Source: a virus
Strand: one strand, 5' to 3'
Length of the DNA stretch: 24,355 nucleotides
Virus record (IMG/VR): IMGVR_UViG_3300020165_000150
Location: 1-24,355 of that record
A program made the translations under genes and the position numbers. Under the pieces are notes generated by a model that had not been told where the DNA came from, ran no database searches, and saw only the letters and a list, made by a program, of their open reading frames with translations. Position 1 is the first letter of the stretch. Each line of letters starts with the position of its first letter. This document shows positions 14,094 to 22,729 of this stretch, in pieces.

Positions 14094-14924
14094 ATGGCTA
14101 CAAGAAAAGCTAAAGCAGAAACTATTGAGGTCGCACCTCAAAAACCAGTGGTTAAAACCACAACAACAAAACAACAGGATAAAAAACCTAGTTGGGAAAT
14201 AAAAGATAGAACTTATATATTGACAAACGGAAAATCTCCTATAACATTTACAATACCCAGCAAACATACATTGAAACACTCGTTATTGTATTTTGATGCA
14301 GAAAAAAGAGAGCAAAGAGAGATTAAATATGCTACAAATCAATCATCAGTTTTTACAGATGAACAAAAAGGCGAAGCAACATTAGGTCATATTATATTCA
14401 AAAACGGAACATTATTTGTACCAAAAGAAAAACAAAATCTTCAAAAAATATTATCTTTATATCATCCATTGAAAAGTAAAGTATATAAAGAGCTTGACCA
14501 AGTTGAGATAGCTGAAGATGAATTAGATATATTAGAATTACAAATTGAAGCACTTAACGCAGCGAAAGATATGGATATAGATCATGCTGAAGCTATATTG
14601 AGAGTTGAAATAGGTTCTAAAGTAACTAAGATGAGTTCTAAGGAGCTAAGAAGAGATTTATTACTATTTGCTAAGATGAATCCAGGTTTATTCATAGAGT
14701 TAGCTAATGATGAAAATGTTCAATTAAGAAACTTTGCAATACAAGCAACTGAAAGCAATATAATAAGACTATCAGATGATCAAAGGTATTTTACTTGGGC
14801 TAGCAATGGCAGGAAGTTAATGGAAGTTCCTTTTGATGAAAATCCTTATTCAGCATTTGCCTACTTCTTAAAAACAGACGAAGGTGTTGAAATATATAAA
14901 TCTATAGATAAAAAGATTAATTAA
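14094..14924 (+). CDS. Conserved post-capsid phage protein of unknown function
   Basis: 276 residues. A basic, Thr/Lys-rich N-terminus (about 1-32) precedes a beta-rich part beginning SWEIKDRTYILTNGKSPITF. Then come ATLGHIIFKNGTLFVPKEKQ, NLQKILSLYHPLKSKVYKEL, a helical ALNAAKDMDIDHAEAILRVE with SSKELRRDLLLFAKMNPGLF, and WASNGRKLMEVPFDENPYSA near the end. From memory this family regularly follows the capsid gene in marine phages, so it is probably a virion or head-completion component, but no activity is known. The AT-only leader ATTATATTATATT precedes ATG 14094. A second hairpin lies after its stop. Confidence 0.78.
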   Translation: MATRKAKAETIEVAPQKPVVKTTTTKQQDKKPSWEIKDRTYILTNGKSPITFTIPSKHTLKHSLLYFDAEKREQREIKYATNQSSVFTDEQKGEATLGHIIFKNGTLFVPKEKQNLQKILSLYHPLKSKVYKELDQVEIAEDELDILELQIEALNAAKDMDIDHAEAILRVEIGSKVTKMSSKELRRDLLLFAKMNPGLFIELANDENVQLRNFAIQATESNIIRLSDDQRYFTWASNGRKLMEVPFDENPYSAFAYFLKTDEGVEIYKSIDKKIN

Positions 14925-14935
14925 CAGGTAATAAT

Positions 14936-14966
14936 ATATAGGGGCGGGTAAAACCGCTCCATATAT
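14936..14966 (+). terminator. Stem-loop between post-capsid gene and neck genes
   Basis: GGGGCGG (14941-14947) pairs with CCGCTCC (14954-14960), with one G-U wobble and a 6-base loop (GTAAAA). Past a bulged A (14961), ATATA (14936-14940) pairs with TATAT (14962-14966). A short T-run (TTT, 14966-14968) follows. It begins 12 bases after the stop and ends 14 bases before the next ATG. It is a weak terminator candidate or a hairpin near the ribosome entry site. Confidence 0.6.
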
Positions 14967-14980
14967 TTAAATATAAAATA

Positions 14981-15799
14981 ATGGCAATAAACGTAAATAC
15001 TGTATATCAAACCGTTTTGTTAATACTCAATAAAGAGCAGCGTGGTTATATGACACCTGTAGAGTATAATAGAATAGCAACTCAATCACAGCTTGATATA
15101 TTCGAGCAATATTTCGAAGATTTAAATCAGCAATTACGAGTGCCACAAGCAGATCTGGATTACTCAGATAGACAATTAAATATAGACGAGAAAATATCTC
15201 CATTTAAAACATTTGGTAACTGTGTATACGATACACCTTCTTCTTCTTGGAGTTTACCTACAACTGACACTTACTCAAACACAGTGTTATACAATGGGCA
15301 AGAGCCTACTACTAGTCAAGTTTCTTTCTATAAATTAGGGTCTGTAACATATAACCCTATAACTGGATTTCCAGTAGAGCTACAAAGACTAGCTAGAAAT
15401 GAATTTTACAATATACAAAAATCACCACTAACTGCATCTACAAAGGATTTTCCTACTTACTTGTACGAAAATAAAAAACTATACGTTAGGCCAACTAGCA
15501 TAAATCAAGCTGGTGATATAACTGTAGACTTTTTAAGAAAACCTAAAAATATAGTATGGAGTTACTGGATAAGTGATTTAACAGGGGCTTACCTGTATAA
15601 TGATGGAGGAACTCAACCACCGAACACGACAGGGCCATTTCCATCCACTGGATCTCAAAACTTTGAATTACAAGAGTCAGAACAGACTAGACTTATACTT
15701 AAAATACTATTATACGCTGGTATAGTTATTAGGGATCCTCAAATAGTACAAGCAGCTGCTAGTGAAGTTCAACAAAACGAAATAAATCAAAAAAGTTAA
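14981..15799 (+). CDS. Neck / head-tail connector (ring) protein candidate
   Basis: 272 residues. The helical N-terminus VNTVYQTVLLILNKEQRGYM, then TPVEYNRIATQSQLDIFEQY, is a pattern I recall from marine phages at the first position after the head genes. The middle has YKLGSVTYNPITGFPVELQR, then PTYLYENKKLYVRPTSI and DITVDFLRKPKNIVWSYW, which is beta-rich. The C-terminus returns to helix (TRLILKILLYAGIVIRDPQI), with a Gln-rich end. The helix-beta-helix order fits adaptor or tail-tube ring proteins that sit under the portal. The next gene follows after 6 bases. The function is assigned by position and shape. Confidence 0.68.
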   Translation: MAINVNTVYQTVLLILNKEQRGYMTPVEYNRIATQSQLDIFEQYFEDLNQQLRVPQADLDYSDRQLNIDEKISPFKTFGNCVYDTPSSSWSLPTTDTYSNTVLYNGQEPTTSQVSFYKLGSVTYNPITGFPVELQRLARNEFYNIQKSPLTASTKDFPTYLYENKKLYVRPTSINQAGDITVDFLRKPKNIVWSYWISDLTGAYLYNDGGTQPPNTTGPFPSTGSQNFELQESEQTRLILKILLYAGIVIRDPQIVQAAASEVQQNEINQKS

Positions 15800-15805
15800 T
15801 AAAAT

Positions 15806-17011
15806 ATGTCTCTACCAAACGGCGGTTTAATAACCGAAAATAATCAGCAATATTACGCAGGAGTTCAGAAGTATTTATCTGCAGCCGGTGCTGGTCAAGC
15901 ATTTACAACTACTTTTGACACTGATTTAGCATTTGGTAGTTACGACCCGCTACAACCAAACTACGCTTTAAATAATTTTAAATTATATACCGCAAACGCA
16001 GGTGTTCCAACATATACAGAATACACATCCGCTTACACTGTTGTTGGTAATACAATTACTTTCACAGGTAGTTTAGCAGCAAACACTAGTGTTGTTGTTC
16101 AGTTAAAAATATTAAACGGAGGTGAGTACGGAAATAGAGACGCATATGGTAATACCGTAGAAGAAAACTATGGATCATATGCTTATATAAAGTTGAATGA
16201 TGTAATAAATAACTTCATTGTAGCTTATGTAGGAGCTGGAAAGTTAATACCTAGCGCTAAGAGAACTGATATAATATTTCACGCTAAGCGCGCTATGCAA
16301 GAGTTTAGCTATGATACATTGAAAAGTATAAATTCTCAAGAATTAACAATACCAAATAGCTTAAGCGTTATAATGCCTCAAGATTATGTCAACTATGTTA
16401 GTATGTCTTGGTATGACAGTCAAGGTATTGCTCACAAAATATACCCAACAACTTTAACTACAAATCCTTACGAGGTACCAGTACAAGATCAGAAAGGACA
16501 ACCAACACAAGATAATTTTGGTAATAACATTGAAGGTACTTCTATAGTTGAAGATAGGTGGAAGACTAATTTTTATAAAAACATAGACTCAGAAAACATC
16601 GATCTTGCTAATAATGAATTTATTCAAGGTTATGATTTTAGTTATGGAGGTTTATACGGATTAAACGCTCAGTACGCTAATTCAAACGGTTGGTTTACAA
16701 TAAATGAAAGAGAAGGTAAGTTTTCTTTTTCATCAAATTTGGTTGATAAGTTAATAGTGTTAGAATATATATCCGATGGCTTAGCTTCTAGCTTAAACAC
16801 TAGAGTGCCTAAAATGGCAGAAGAAGCTATGTATGCATATATATCACATGCTATTATATCTACAAGAATAAATCAGCCTGAATATATAGTTCAAAGACTT
16901 AAAAAAGAAAAGTCAGCAAAGCTTAGAAATACTAAAATAAGATTATCTAATATAAAACCAGATGAAATAGTTCAGGTAATGAGAGGTAAATCTAAATGGA
17001 TAAAATCATAA
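15806..17011 (+). CDS. Tail tube / neck ring protein candidate (P22 gp4-like role)
   Basis: 401 residues. A beta-rich N-terminal region (about 1-120) includes NFKLYTANAGVPTYTEYTSA and NTITFTGSLAANTSVVVQLK, a jelly-like fold. The conserved helical part reads LNDVINNFIVAYVGAGKLIP, SAKRTDIIFHAKRAMQEFSY and ELTIPNSLSVIMPQDYVNYV, then SWYDSQGIAHKIYPTTLTTN. The C-terminal helices (AEEAMYAYISHAIIS) end in a basic tail. I recall this core as standard in marine podovirus-like phages beside the stabilisation protein. It probably forms a ring in the short tail. An N-terminal insertion of this size may carry the surface-exposed or variable part. Confidence in the gene is high; the role is from context. 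Confidence 0.68.
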   Translation: MSLPNGGLITENNQQYYAGVQKYLSAAGAGQAFTTTFDTDLAFGSYDPLQPNYALNNFKLYTANAGVPTYTEYTSAYTVVGNTITFTGSLAANTSVVVQLKILNGGEYGNRDAYGNTVEENYGSYAYIKLNDVINNFIVAYVGAGKLIPSAKRTDIIFHAKRAMQEFSYDTLKSINSQELTIPNSLSVIMPQDYVNYVSMSWYDSQGIAHKIYPTTLTTNPYEVPVQDQKGQPTQDNFGNNIEGTSIVEDRWKTNFYKNIDSENIDLANNEFIQGYDFSYGGLYGLNAQYANSNGWFTINEREGKFSFSSNLVDKLIVLEYISDGLASSLNTRVPKMAEEAMYAYISHAIISTRINQPEYIVQRLKKEKSAKLRNTKIRLSNIKPDEIVQVMRGKSKWIKS

Positions 17012-17016
17012 ATTAA

Positions 17017-20000
17017 ATGGCTGAAGTTAAAAACGCTTTTATCAAGTCTAAAATGAATAAAGACTTGGACTCTAGACTTATACCTAATGGTGAGTATAGA
17101 GATGCTAAAAACATACAGGTCAGTAGATCTCAAGGTGATGATGTTGGTGCGCTGGAAAACATACTCGGTAATGCTGTCACTGTGAATGGTGATTTCGCTT
17201 CTCATTCAGGTGTCTCTGATATTGAATGTATAGGTTATGTTATAGATCAGTCAAATAATTTTGTTTATTTGTTTTTTACAAACTACACTGATCCTTACTC
17301 TGGAGATGTTTCAACATATAGTACAACCGCACAAAACTTTATATACGCATACAATACACTTACTAATGAAAGAATAAAGTTGTTAGAAGGTGCTTTTCTA
17401 AATTTCTCTACAAATAGACCTATAATAGGTGTAAACTTGCTAGAGAATTTATTATTCTGGACGGATAATAGAAATCAACCTAGAAAAATAAATACAAGCA
17501 TAGCCAATAGTAATGGTGTTTCATATTATAATACTGAAGATAAAATATCAGTAGCTAAATATAATCCATATAAATCACCTGAAATCATAAAAGAAACCTC
17601 ACCGGGTTCTGGAGTTTATGAAACCACTATGTATAATGTTTCTAATGAATTTCTACCTGTTGAAGCAATTGCATTCGTAAATGGTGCAGTGACAAATTCA
17701 ACTACTTTTAATATTGATAACAGAAAAGGAGCTATCAGCGTCGGTAATTTTGTTACAGGTGATGGAGTGACTGCAGGAACAACTGTTTTAAGTTATGATA
17801 TAAACAATGCAACACTGGAAGTTAGCTCAGCTCAAACACTTGATGATAATACTAAATTAAGCTTTCAACAGCAAAACCCATATTATAATGCTAATTTTTC
17901 TGGTGATCCGCAATACTTAGAAGATAAGTTTGTTAGATTTAGTTATAGATTTAAATTTATCGATGGCGAGTACTCTATAATAGCTCCATTTACTCAAGCT
18001 GCTTTTATACCAAAACAAGACGGGTATTTTTTAGAAGGAGATGAACAACAAGCGGTATCAAGTACTGTTGTTGAATTCATGGAGAATAAAGTAGATAAAA
18101 TAGATTTACAAATACCACTACCTGCAAGTTCAGATAACCTGCAAAATAACTACTTAATAACAGACATAGATATTATATACAAAGAGTCTGACTCTAATGT
18201 TGTTCAAGTAGTTGAAACAATACCAGTGTCTAGTATTACAGGCGATGTAGATACTTACGTTTATTCTTATGTTTCACAAAAACCTTACAAGACTTTACCT
18301 GGAGATGAGATTATTAGAGTATACGATAAAGTACCTGTAAAAGCTTCAGGTCAAGAAATAGCTAGTAATAGGGTTATTTATAGTAATTTCCAAAACAAGC
18401 ACACTCCACCTAATTTTATAGATTATCAAGTAGCTGTTAGCGATAAATTATTAGATAATATAGATGGTTCGGCAAAATCTAGAGTTGAATACCCAAATCA
18501 TAATGTAAAAGAAAATAGAAATTATCAAGTAGGTGTTGTGTTAGCTGACAAGTTTGGTAGGCAATCTACAGTTATACTTTCAAACAATATAAGTGATTTA
18601 AGTGGTGGTTTTGGCGCTGACACTGTCTACTTACCATACAATTCAATTAATAACTCTATAGATTTCCCTGGAAACTCTATTAAAGCACAATTCAATACAG
18701 TGCTTAGCGGTGTTGGTATAGATAAAGATGAAGTAAGTGGTATACCTGGTTTATACAATAGCGACCCAACTAGCTCAGAATATAATCCATTAGGCTGGTA
18801 TTCTTACAAGATAGTTATAAAACAAAACGAACAAGAGTACTATAATGTATATGCTCCTGGTGCGATGAAAGGAAACCCATATTATATAGCTCCTTCTTCA
18901 GATTTAAATCCAGAAAATCAAAACGCTTCATTTATAACATTAATAAATGATAATATAAATAAAATACCTAGAGACTTAACAGAGGTTGGGCCTCAAGATA
19001 AACAATTTAGAAGTTCTGTTAGACTTTTCGGTAGAGTTGATGTTGGTGATATAATATGGGGTCCGGGAACTAATCCAAGAAAAAATAAACAATATTTTCC
19101 AGGTAGAAGATCTTTTACAACAAATACTATAGAGGACTTATTCGACTTATTTGATGTTGCAGATTTTGATGCCACTGGTCAAGCGCCTCCAATTACGAAC
19201 AATAACAATCCTTACTATTCTTTTTTAAGATCTGAGTCAAATCCTTTTATAGCGGAGATAATAACATCTCAAGATCCTGATAACCAGTTTGGTATAATAA
19301 ACAACGATTATACAAATGGCCGTGTTTATGAAAAGTTTGATACATTAACTATATTAGAAACAAAACCAACAACCTCTAGATTAGATATATATTGGGAAAC
19401 ATCTACATCCGGTTTGTTGTCAGACTTAAATGAAGCTATTGGCGCAGGTGCTCAAGCTTCTCAAATATCTGGCTGGGTTTATGATCATACAGAAGCTATG
19501 TCGCCTGGTGAAGACATAACAGGTAACTTTGAGTTTCAAGATGTTTTAGGTGTTTCATTTACAAGTATACACGATGTTACAATGACTGTGACAAATAGTG
19601 CTGGGGAAGATGTTACTTCTAAATTTAATTTAATTAGAAATACACCACCCGCCGATAATAATTCTTTTAAAATAGAAACAGCTGCTGGTGAGTATTTTTA
19701 TTATGACACAAATAGTCTTAAAAATATTTTTAATTTTGTGTTTTCAGTTACAGTTAACAGTGGCGACTCGTCGAGTAACGTTTCTAAACCCAACCAACCA
19801 TTAACAAACGTAGCACCTACGATAACTAACGATGCAACCGACACTATATTAGTGTTTGAAGGAGTAAGAAATATACCTCTAGCAAACGGTACACCTACTG
19901 GTAAAGCGACAGGTTTGAACGGTTCAAATATAAGTGGTGGTAAATCAACGGATAACTTAATATTCTCAATAGGTACACAGTCTGGTGTTGGTAACTTTGA

Positions 20001-20154
20001 AATAGATACAACGGATGGTATATCAGTTATAAACACTGATGGTACTGCTGTGGGTGATGCAACTTTTAAGTTGAGACTAGAAGATGGTGGTAGTCCAAAT
20101 AATTTAAGTACTACATTACTCTTTAGTGTTAATTTTGATGCATCAAATTTTTAG
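17017..20154 (+). CDS. Large tail stabilisation-type protein with C-terminal Ig/cadherin-like domains
   Basis: 1045 residues, the largest protein here. The N-terminus VKNAFIKSKMNKDLDSRLIP, then NGEYRDAKNIQVSRSQGDDV, is the signature I recall for stabilisation/tail proteins of marine and crAss-like podoviruses. A long beta-rich body includes VRFSYRFKFIDGEYSIIAPF and NRNYQVGVVLADKFGRQST-like segments. From about residue 815, two Ig-like units follow: one near 820-920 (NFEFQDVLGVSF, VTMTVTNSAGEDVTSKFNL) and a cadherin-like one at 932-1042 (APTITND, NLIFSIG, FEIDTTDGISV, FKLRLEDGGSP). These may bind carbohydrate or host surface. It probably closes the neck or forms the tail hub. No catalytic motif seen. 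Confidence 0.75.
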   Translation: MAEVKNAFIKSKMNKDLDSRLIPNGEYRDAKNIQVSRSQGDDVGALENILGNAVTVNGDFASHSGVSDIECIGYVIDQSNNFVYLFFTNYTDPYSGDVSTYSTTAQNFIYAYNTLTNERIKLLEGAFLNFSTNRPIIGVNLLENLLFWTDNRNQPRKINTSIANSNGVSYYNTEDKISVAKYNPYKSPEIIKETSPGSGVYETTMYNVSNEFLPVEAIAFVNGAVTNSTTFNIDNRKGAISVGNFVTGDGVTAGTTVLSYDINNATLEVSSAQTLDDNTKLSFQQQNPYYNANFSGDPQYLEDKFVRFSYRFKFIDGEYSIIAPFTQAAFIPKQDGYFLEGDEQQAVSSTVVEFMENKVDKIDLQIPLPASSDNLQNNYLITDIDIIYKESDSNVVQVVETIPVSSITGDVDTYVYSYVSQKPYKTLPGDEIIRVYDKVPVKASGQEIASNRVIYSNFQNKHTPPNFIDYQVAVSDKLLDNIDGSAKSRVEYPNHNVKENRNYQVGVVLADKFGRQSTVILSNNISDLSGGFGADTVYLPYNSINNSIDFPGNSIKAQFNTVLSGVGIDKDEVSGIPGLYNSDPTSSEYNPLGWYSYKIVIKQNEQEYYNVYAPGAMKGNPYYIAPSSDLNPENQNASFITLINDNINKIPRDLTEVGPQDKQFRSSVRLFGRVDVGDIIWGPGTNPRKNKQYFPGRRSFTTNTIEDLFDLFDVADFDATGQAPPITNNNNPYYSFLRSESNPFIAEIITSQDPDNQFGIINNDYTNGRVYEKFDTLTILETKPTTSRLDIYWETSTSGLLSDLNEAIGAGAQASQISGWVYDHTEAMSPGEDITGNFEFQDVLGVSFTSIHDVTMTVTNSAGEDVTSKFNLIRNTPPADNNSFKIETAAGEYFYYDTNSLKNIFNFVFSVTVNSGDSSSNVSKPNQPLTNVAPTITNDATDTILVFEGVRNIPLANGTPTGKATGLNGSNISGGKSTDNLIFSIGTQSGVGNFEIDTTDGISVINTDGTAVGDATFKLRLEDGGSPNNLSTTLLFSVNFDASNF

Positions 20155-20187
20155 TAATTTATTTAATAAATAAGTAATAATAAAATA

Positions 20188-21558
20188 ATGGCAGCTATAG
20201 TAGAAGTAAAATTCTTTAATTCTTTTATTTTAAAAAAGACAGTTAATAACAGCAACCTTCCTATTTGGAATGGTTCTACCGGTGTACCCAGTGGTACCGT
20301 TGGTAGTTTTCCTGTTAGGCCATCAAACACAACTAATCAAGACGATAGTTATTATATTGAAGAAGCTAGAATTAGAGGTGGTTACAATAACACAAATGTA
20401 TCTTATGGCGTTAGAGCTTACTTAGTTGAAGACGAGCCTAAGTCATCTACTAGATTCAACTCAATGATATACTCAGGTATATTTAATTCTAGAACCGGTG
20501 TAAATGACACTAATGTGTTTAGTGTTGGTCAAGATATAACTAAATCAGTAGATCCAGCGAATGGTAGTATACAGAGACTATACGCTGAAGATACTAATTT
20601 AATTGTGTTTCAAGAAAACAAAGTTAGTAGAGCATTGATAGATAAAGATGCAATATACTCGGCTGAAGGAGGCGGTAGTGTTACTTCATCTAATTTAGTT
20701 ATAGGTCAAATAGTACCTTACGCAGGAAACTTTGGTATAAGTAAAAACCCAGAAAGCTTCGCTGTATACGGTTATAGAAAATATTTTACAGATAAAAATA
20801 GAAATGCTGTTTTAAGATTGTCAAGAGACGGTATAACTGAAATATCTAATTATGGTATGGTTGATTATTTTAGAGATGAATTATCAACTCTAGATGATAT
20901 ATCTACACCTGGTAAAGCTATTGGAGCTTGGGATATTTACAATAAGCAATACGTATTAAGCTTACAAAAAGATGATAGTTACAACACATTGTCTTTTGAT
21001 GAAGCTGTACTTGGTTGGACTAGTCTTTTTGATTATGATCCAGAGCAAGCATTTAGCCTAGGTAGCAACTACTACTCGGTAAAGAACGGTAAACTATGGC
21101 AACATTACTCACCTACTGCGCTTAGAAACAACTTATATGGAACTCAGTATGACTCATCTGTAGACTTTGTGTTTAATCCAAGCCCTAGCACTTCTAAAGT
21201 ATTTAAAACCGTAAACTATGAAGGCTCTAATGGCTGGGAGGTTTCTGCTTTCAATGCTGCTAGAAGTTTTGAATTAAACGATACTGCAAAACCAGTATTA
21301 AGTTTTGACGATGGTGCTTATACAGATCCTGAGTATGGTGGAACTATACACGCTGGATTTGACAAGAAAGAAGGTAAGTATTATGCTAACTTAATAAACT
21401 CTAGCCCAGTGACATCAGGTGAGATTGTATACGGTAATAGTATGACAGGTGTTAAAGGTTATTATTCAACAGTTACAATAAAATCAGATAGTGATAATAG
21501 AAGTTTACCACTTGAATTATTTGCAGTGTCATCAGAATATGTGACATCTGCTTATTAA
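20188..21558 (+). CDS. Tail structural protein paired with the stabilisation-type protein
   Basis: 456 residues, beta-rich. A conserved core reads YIEEARIRGGYNNTNVSYGV, MIYSGIFNSRTGVNDTNVFS, QRLYAEDTNLIVFQENKVSR, ALIDKDAIYSAEGG, then FGISKNPESFAVYGYRKYFT and NAVLRLSRDGITEISNYGMV. From memory this core accompanies the preceding large protein in marine phages, sometimes close enough to suggest parts of one tail hub. The repeated 'NLIVFQENKV' and 'VLRLSRDGITEISNYG' strand-turn units hint at a propeller-like fold. The 33-base AT-only gap and own start (leader AAGTAATAATAAAATA) show that it is a separate gene here. A receptor-binding role cannot be excluded. Confidence 0.7.
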   Translation: MAAIVEVKFFNSFILKKTVNNSNLPIWNGSTGVPSGTVGSFPVRPSNTTNQDDSYYIEEARIRGGYNNTNVSYGVRAYLVEDEPKSSTRFNSMIYSGIFNSRTGVNDTNVFSVGQDITKSVDPANGSIQRLYAEDTNLIVFQENKVSRALIDKDAIYSAEGGGSVTSSNLVIGQIVPYAGNFGISKNPESFAVYGYRKYFTDKNRNAVLRLSRDGITEISNYGMVDYFRDELSTLDDISTPGKAIGAWDIYNKQYVLSLQKDDSYNTLSFDEAVLGWTSLFDYDPEQAFSLGSNYYSVKNGKLWQHYSPTALRNNLYGTQYDSSVDFVFNPSPSTSKVFKTVNYEGSNGWEVSAFNAARSFELNDTAKPVLSFDDGAYTDPEYGGTIHAGFDKKEGKYYANLINSSPVTSGEIVYGNSMTGVKGYYSTVTIKSDSDNRSLPLELFAVSSEYVTSAY

Positions 21559-21568
21559 ATAAAATTAA

Positions 21569-21973
21569 ATGCAATTGAATATTAGAAAATTAAAAGAGAG
21601 CGACTGGGAAACCTTGTGTTCTTGGTGGGATGAATGGCCTGAATGGCAGAATCCACCTAGGGATTTTTTACCTGATAATGGTAAAGGAGGTTTGATGGTT
21701 GAAAAAGACGTGCCTATTGTGGCAGGTTTCATATATTACACTAACTCTAAGGGAGCTTTACTAGAATGGGTTGTATCTAATCCAGATTATAGAGAGGCTG
21801 ACAGAAAACAAGCTATAGCGCTTTTAATAAATGCAGCTGAAGAAGTTTGTAGAAGTAATGGTGTAAAGTACATGTTCTCTATAGGTAGAAATGAATCATT
21901 AATAAATATACACGAAGAGCTTGGTTGGAACGTAGACAGCAAGTCTTCTAAAGAATTAGTAAAAAAAATATAA
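21569..21973 (+). CDS. GNAT-like acetyltransferase in the tail module
   Basis: 134 residues. The GNAT layout is visible: strand-helix start LNIRKLKESDWETLCSWWDE; central strands GLMVEKDVPIVAGFIYYTNS and ALLEWVVSNPDYR (63-75); helix RKQAIALLINAAEEVCRSNG; strand KYMFSIGRNESLINIHEELG, then W. It would transfer an acetyl group from acetyl-CoA to an unknown amine. The usual Gln/Arg-x-x-Gly-x-Gly/Ala pyrophosphate loop is not canonical (READRKQA at 75-82), so activity is uncertain. Trp-rich WWDEWPEWQNPP (19-30) is a signature of the phage subfamily I recall between tail and internal-virion genes. It follows the tail gene by 10 bases and precedes the Ala/Gly-rich protein by 3. Confidence 0.75.
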   Translation: MQLNIRKLKESDWETLCSWWDEWPEWQNPPRDFLPDNGKGGLMVEKDVPIVAGFIYYTNSKGALLEWVVSNPDYREADRKQAIALLINAAEEVCRSNGVKYMFSIGRNESLINIHEELGWNVDSKSSKELVKKI

Positions 21974-21976
21974 ATT

Positions 21977-22711
21977 ATGGCAATAGCAACGGCAATAGCG
22001 GTAGCAGCAGGTGTAGGCGCGGCAGCAAGTGTAGCAGGTGGAGCTATAGCAGGTGGAGCTGCTGGTAAAGCAGCTAGGAGAGCTAGAGGAGATAAGCAGA
22101 GGGCTGAAGCTGAACTAGAGTCTATTAAAAACTCTAGACAGCAAATAACAAATCCATATGCTTCTACTGAAGATCTTAGTGGATTAGCTACGGACTTGAG
22201 TAGTCAATTATCTAACCCATTTGAAAATTTAGGTGTTGCAACTAAGGCTGCTGAGATTCAGATTGAACAAGCCGATATATCTTTAGCAAATACGCTAGAT
22301 ACATTAAGAGCTACCGGGGCAAGTGCTGGTGGTGCTACAGCGCTCGCTCAAGCAGCTTTGCAAAGTAAGCAAGGTGTTGCCGCTAGTATAGAACAACAAG
22401 AGGCACAAAACGAAAAGCTAAGAGCTCAAGGAGAGCAAAATTTAATGAATGCTAAGATGTCAGAGCAGCAAAGAATGCAAAACATAGCTATCTCGGAGGG
22501 TCAAAGATTACAAGCTACTGATGCAGCTGGTAAACAATTCATGTTTCAAGCTGAGGAAAATAGAACCAACATGGATCTTGATAGGGCAGCTGGTCAAATA
22601 TCACAAGCGCAAGCTGCTGAGGCTTCAGCTAATCAAGCTAAAGCACAGGCTTGGAGCGGTGCTTTAAGTGGTGTTGGTAATATAGCTTCCTCTGTAATAG
22701 GTGCTGTATAA
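21977..22711 (+). CDS. Ala/Gly-rich probable internal virion (ejection) protein
   Basis: 244 residues. Both ends are small-residue hydrophobic segments: AIATAIAVAAGVGAAASVAG (2-21, continuing to about 32) and a C-terminal WSGALSGVGNIASSVIGAV. They resemble Gly-zipper membrane-inserting helices. Between them are long Gln/Ala/Glu-rich helices (QAALQSKQGVAASIEQQEAQ; EQQRMQNIAISEGQRLQATD) and a Gly/Ala hinge RATGASAGGATALAQ. This matches T7 gp14-like internal core proteins, which are ejected into the envelope to make the DNA channel. No tape-measure gene is in the window, which fits a short-tailed virion. The family is inferred from composition and position. Confidence 0.7.
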   Translation: MAIATAIAVAAGVGAAASVAGGAIAGGAAGKAARRARGDKQRAEAELESIKNSRQQITNPYASTEDLSGLATDLSSQLSNPFENLGVATKAAEIQIEQADISLANTLDTLRATGASAGGATALAQAALQSKQGVAASIEQQEAQNEKLRAQGEQNLMNAKMSEQQRMQNIAISEGQRLQATDAAGKQFMFQAEENRTNMDLDRAAGQISQAQAAEASANQAKAQAWSGALSGVGNIASSVIGAV

Positions 22712-22729
22712 AAAATAAACGAATATAAT

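Noticed and set aside
20155-20187. AT-only palindrome (ATTTATT/AATAAAT) as a terminator
   Set aside because: Seven A/T pairs with a one-base centre are not a credible hairpin and are expected by chance at this base composition.
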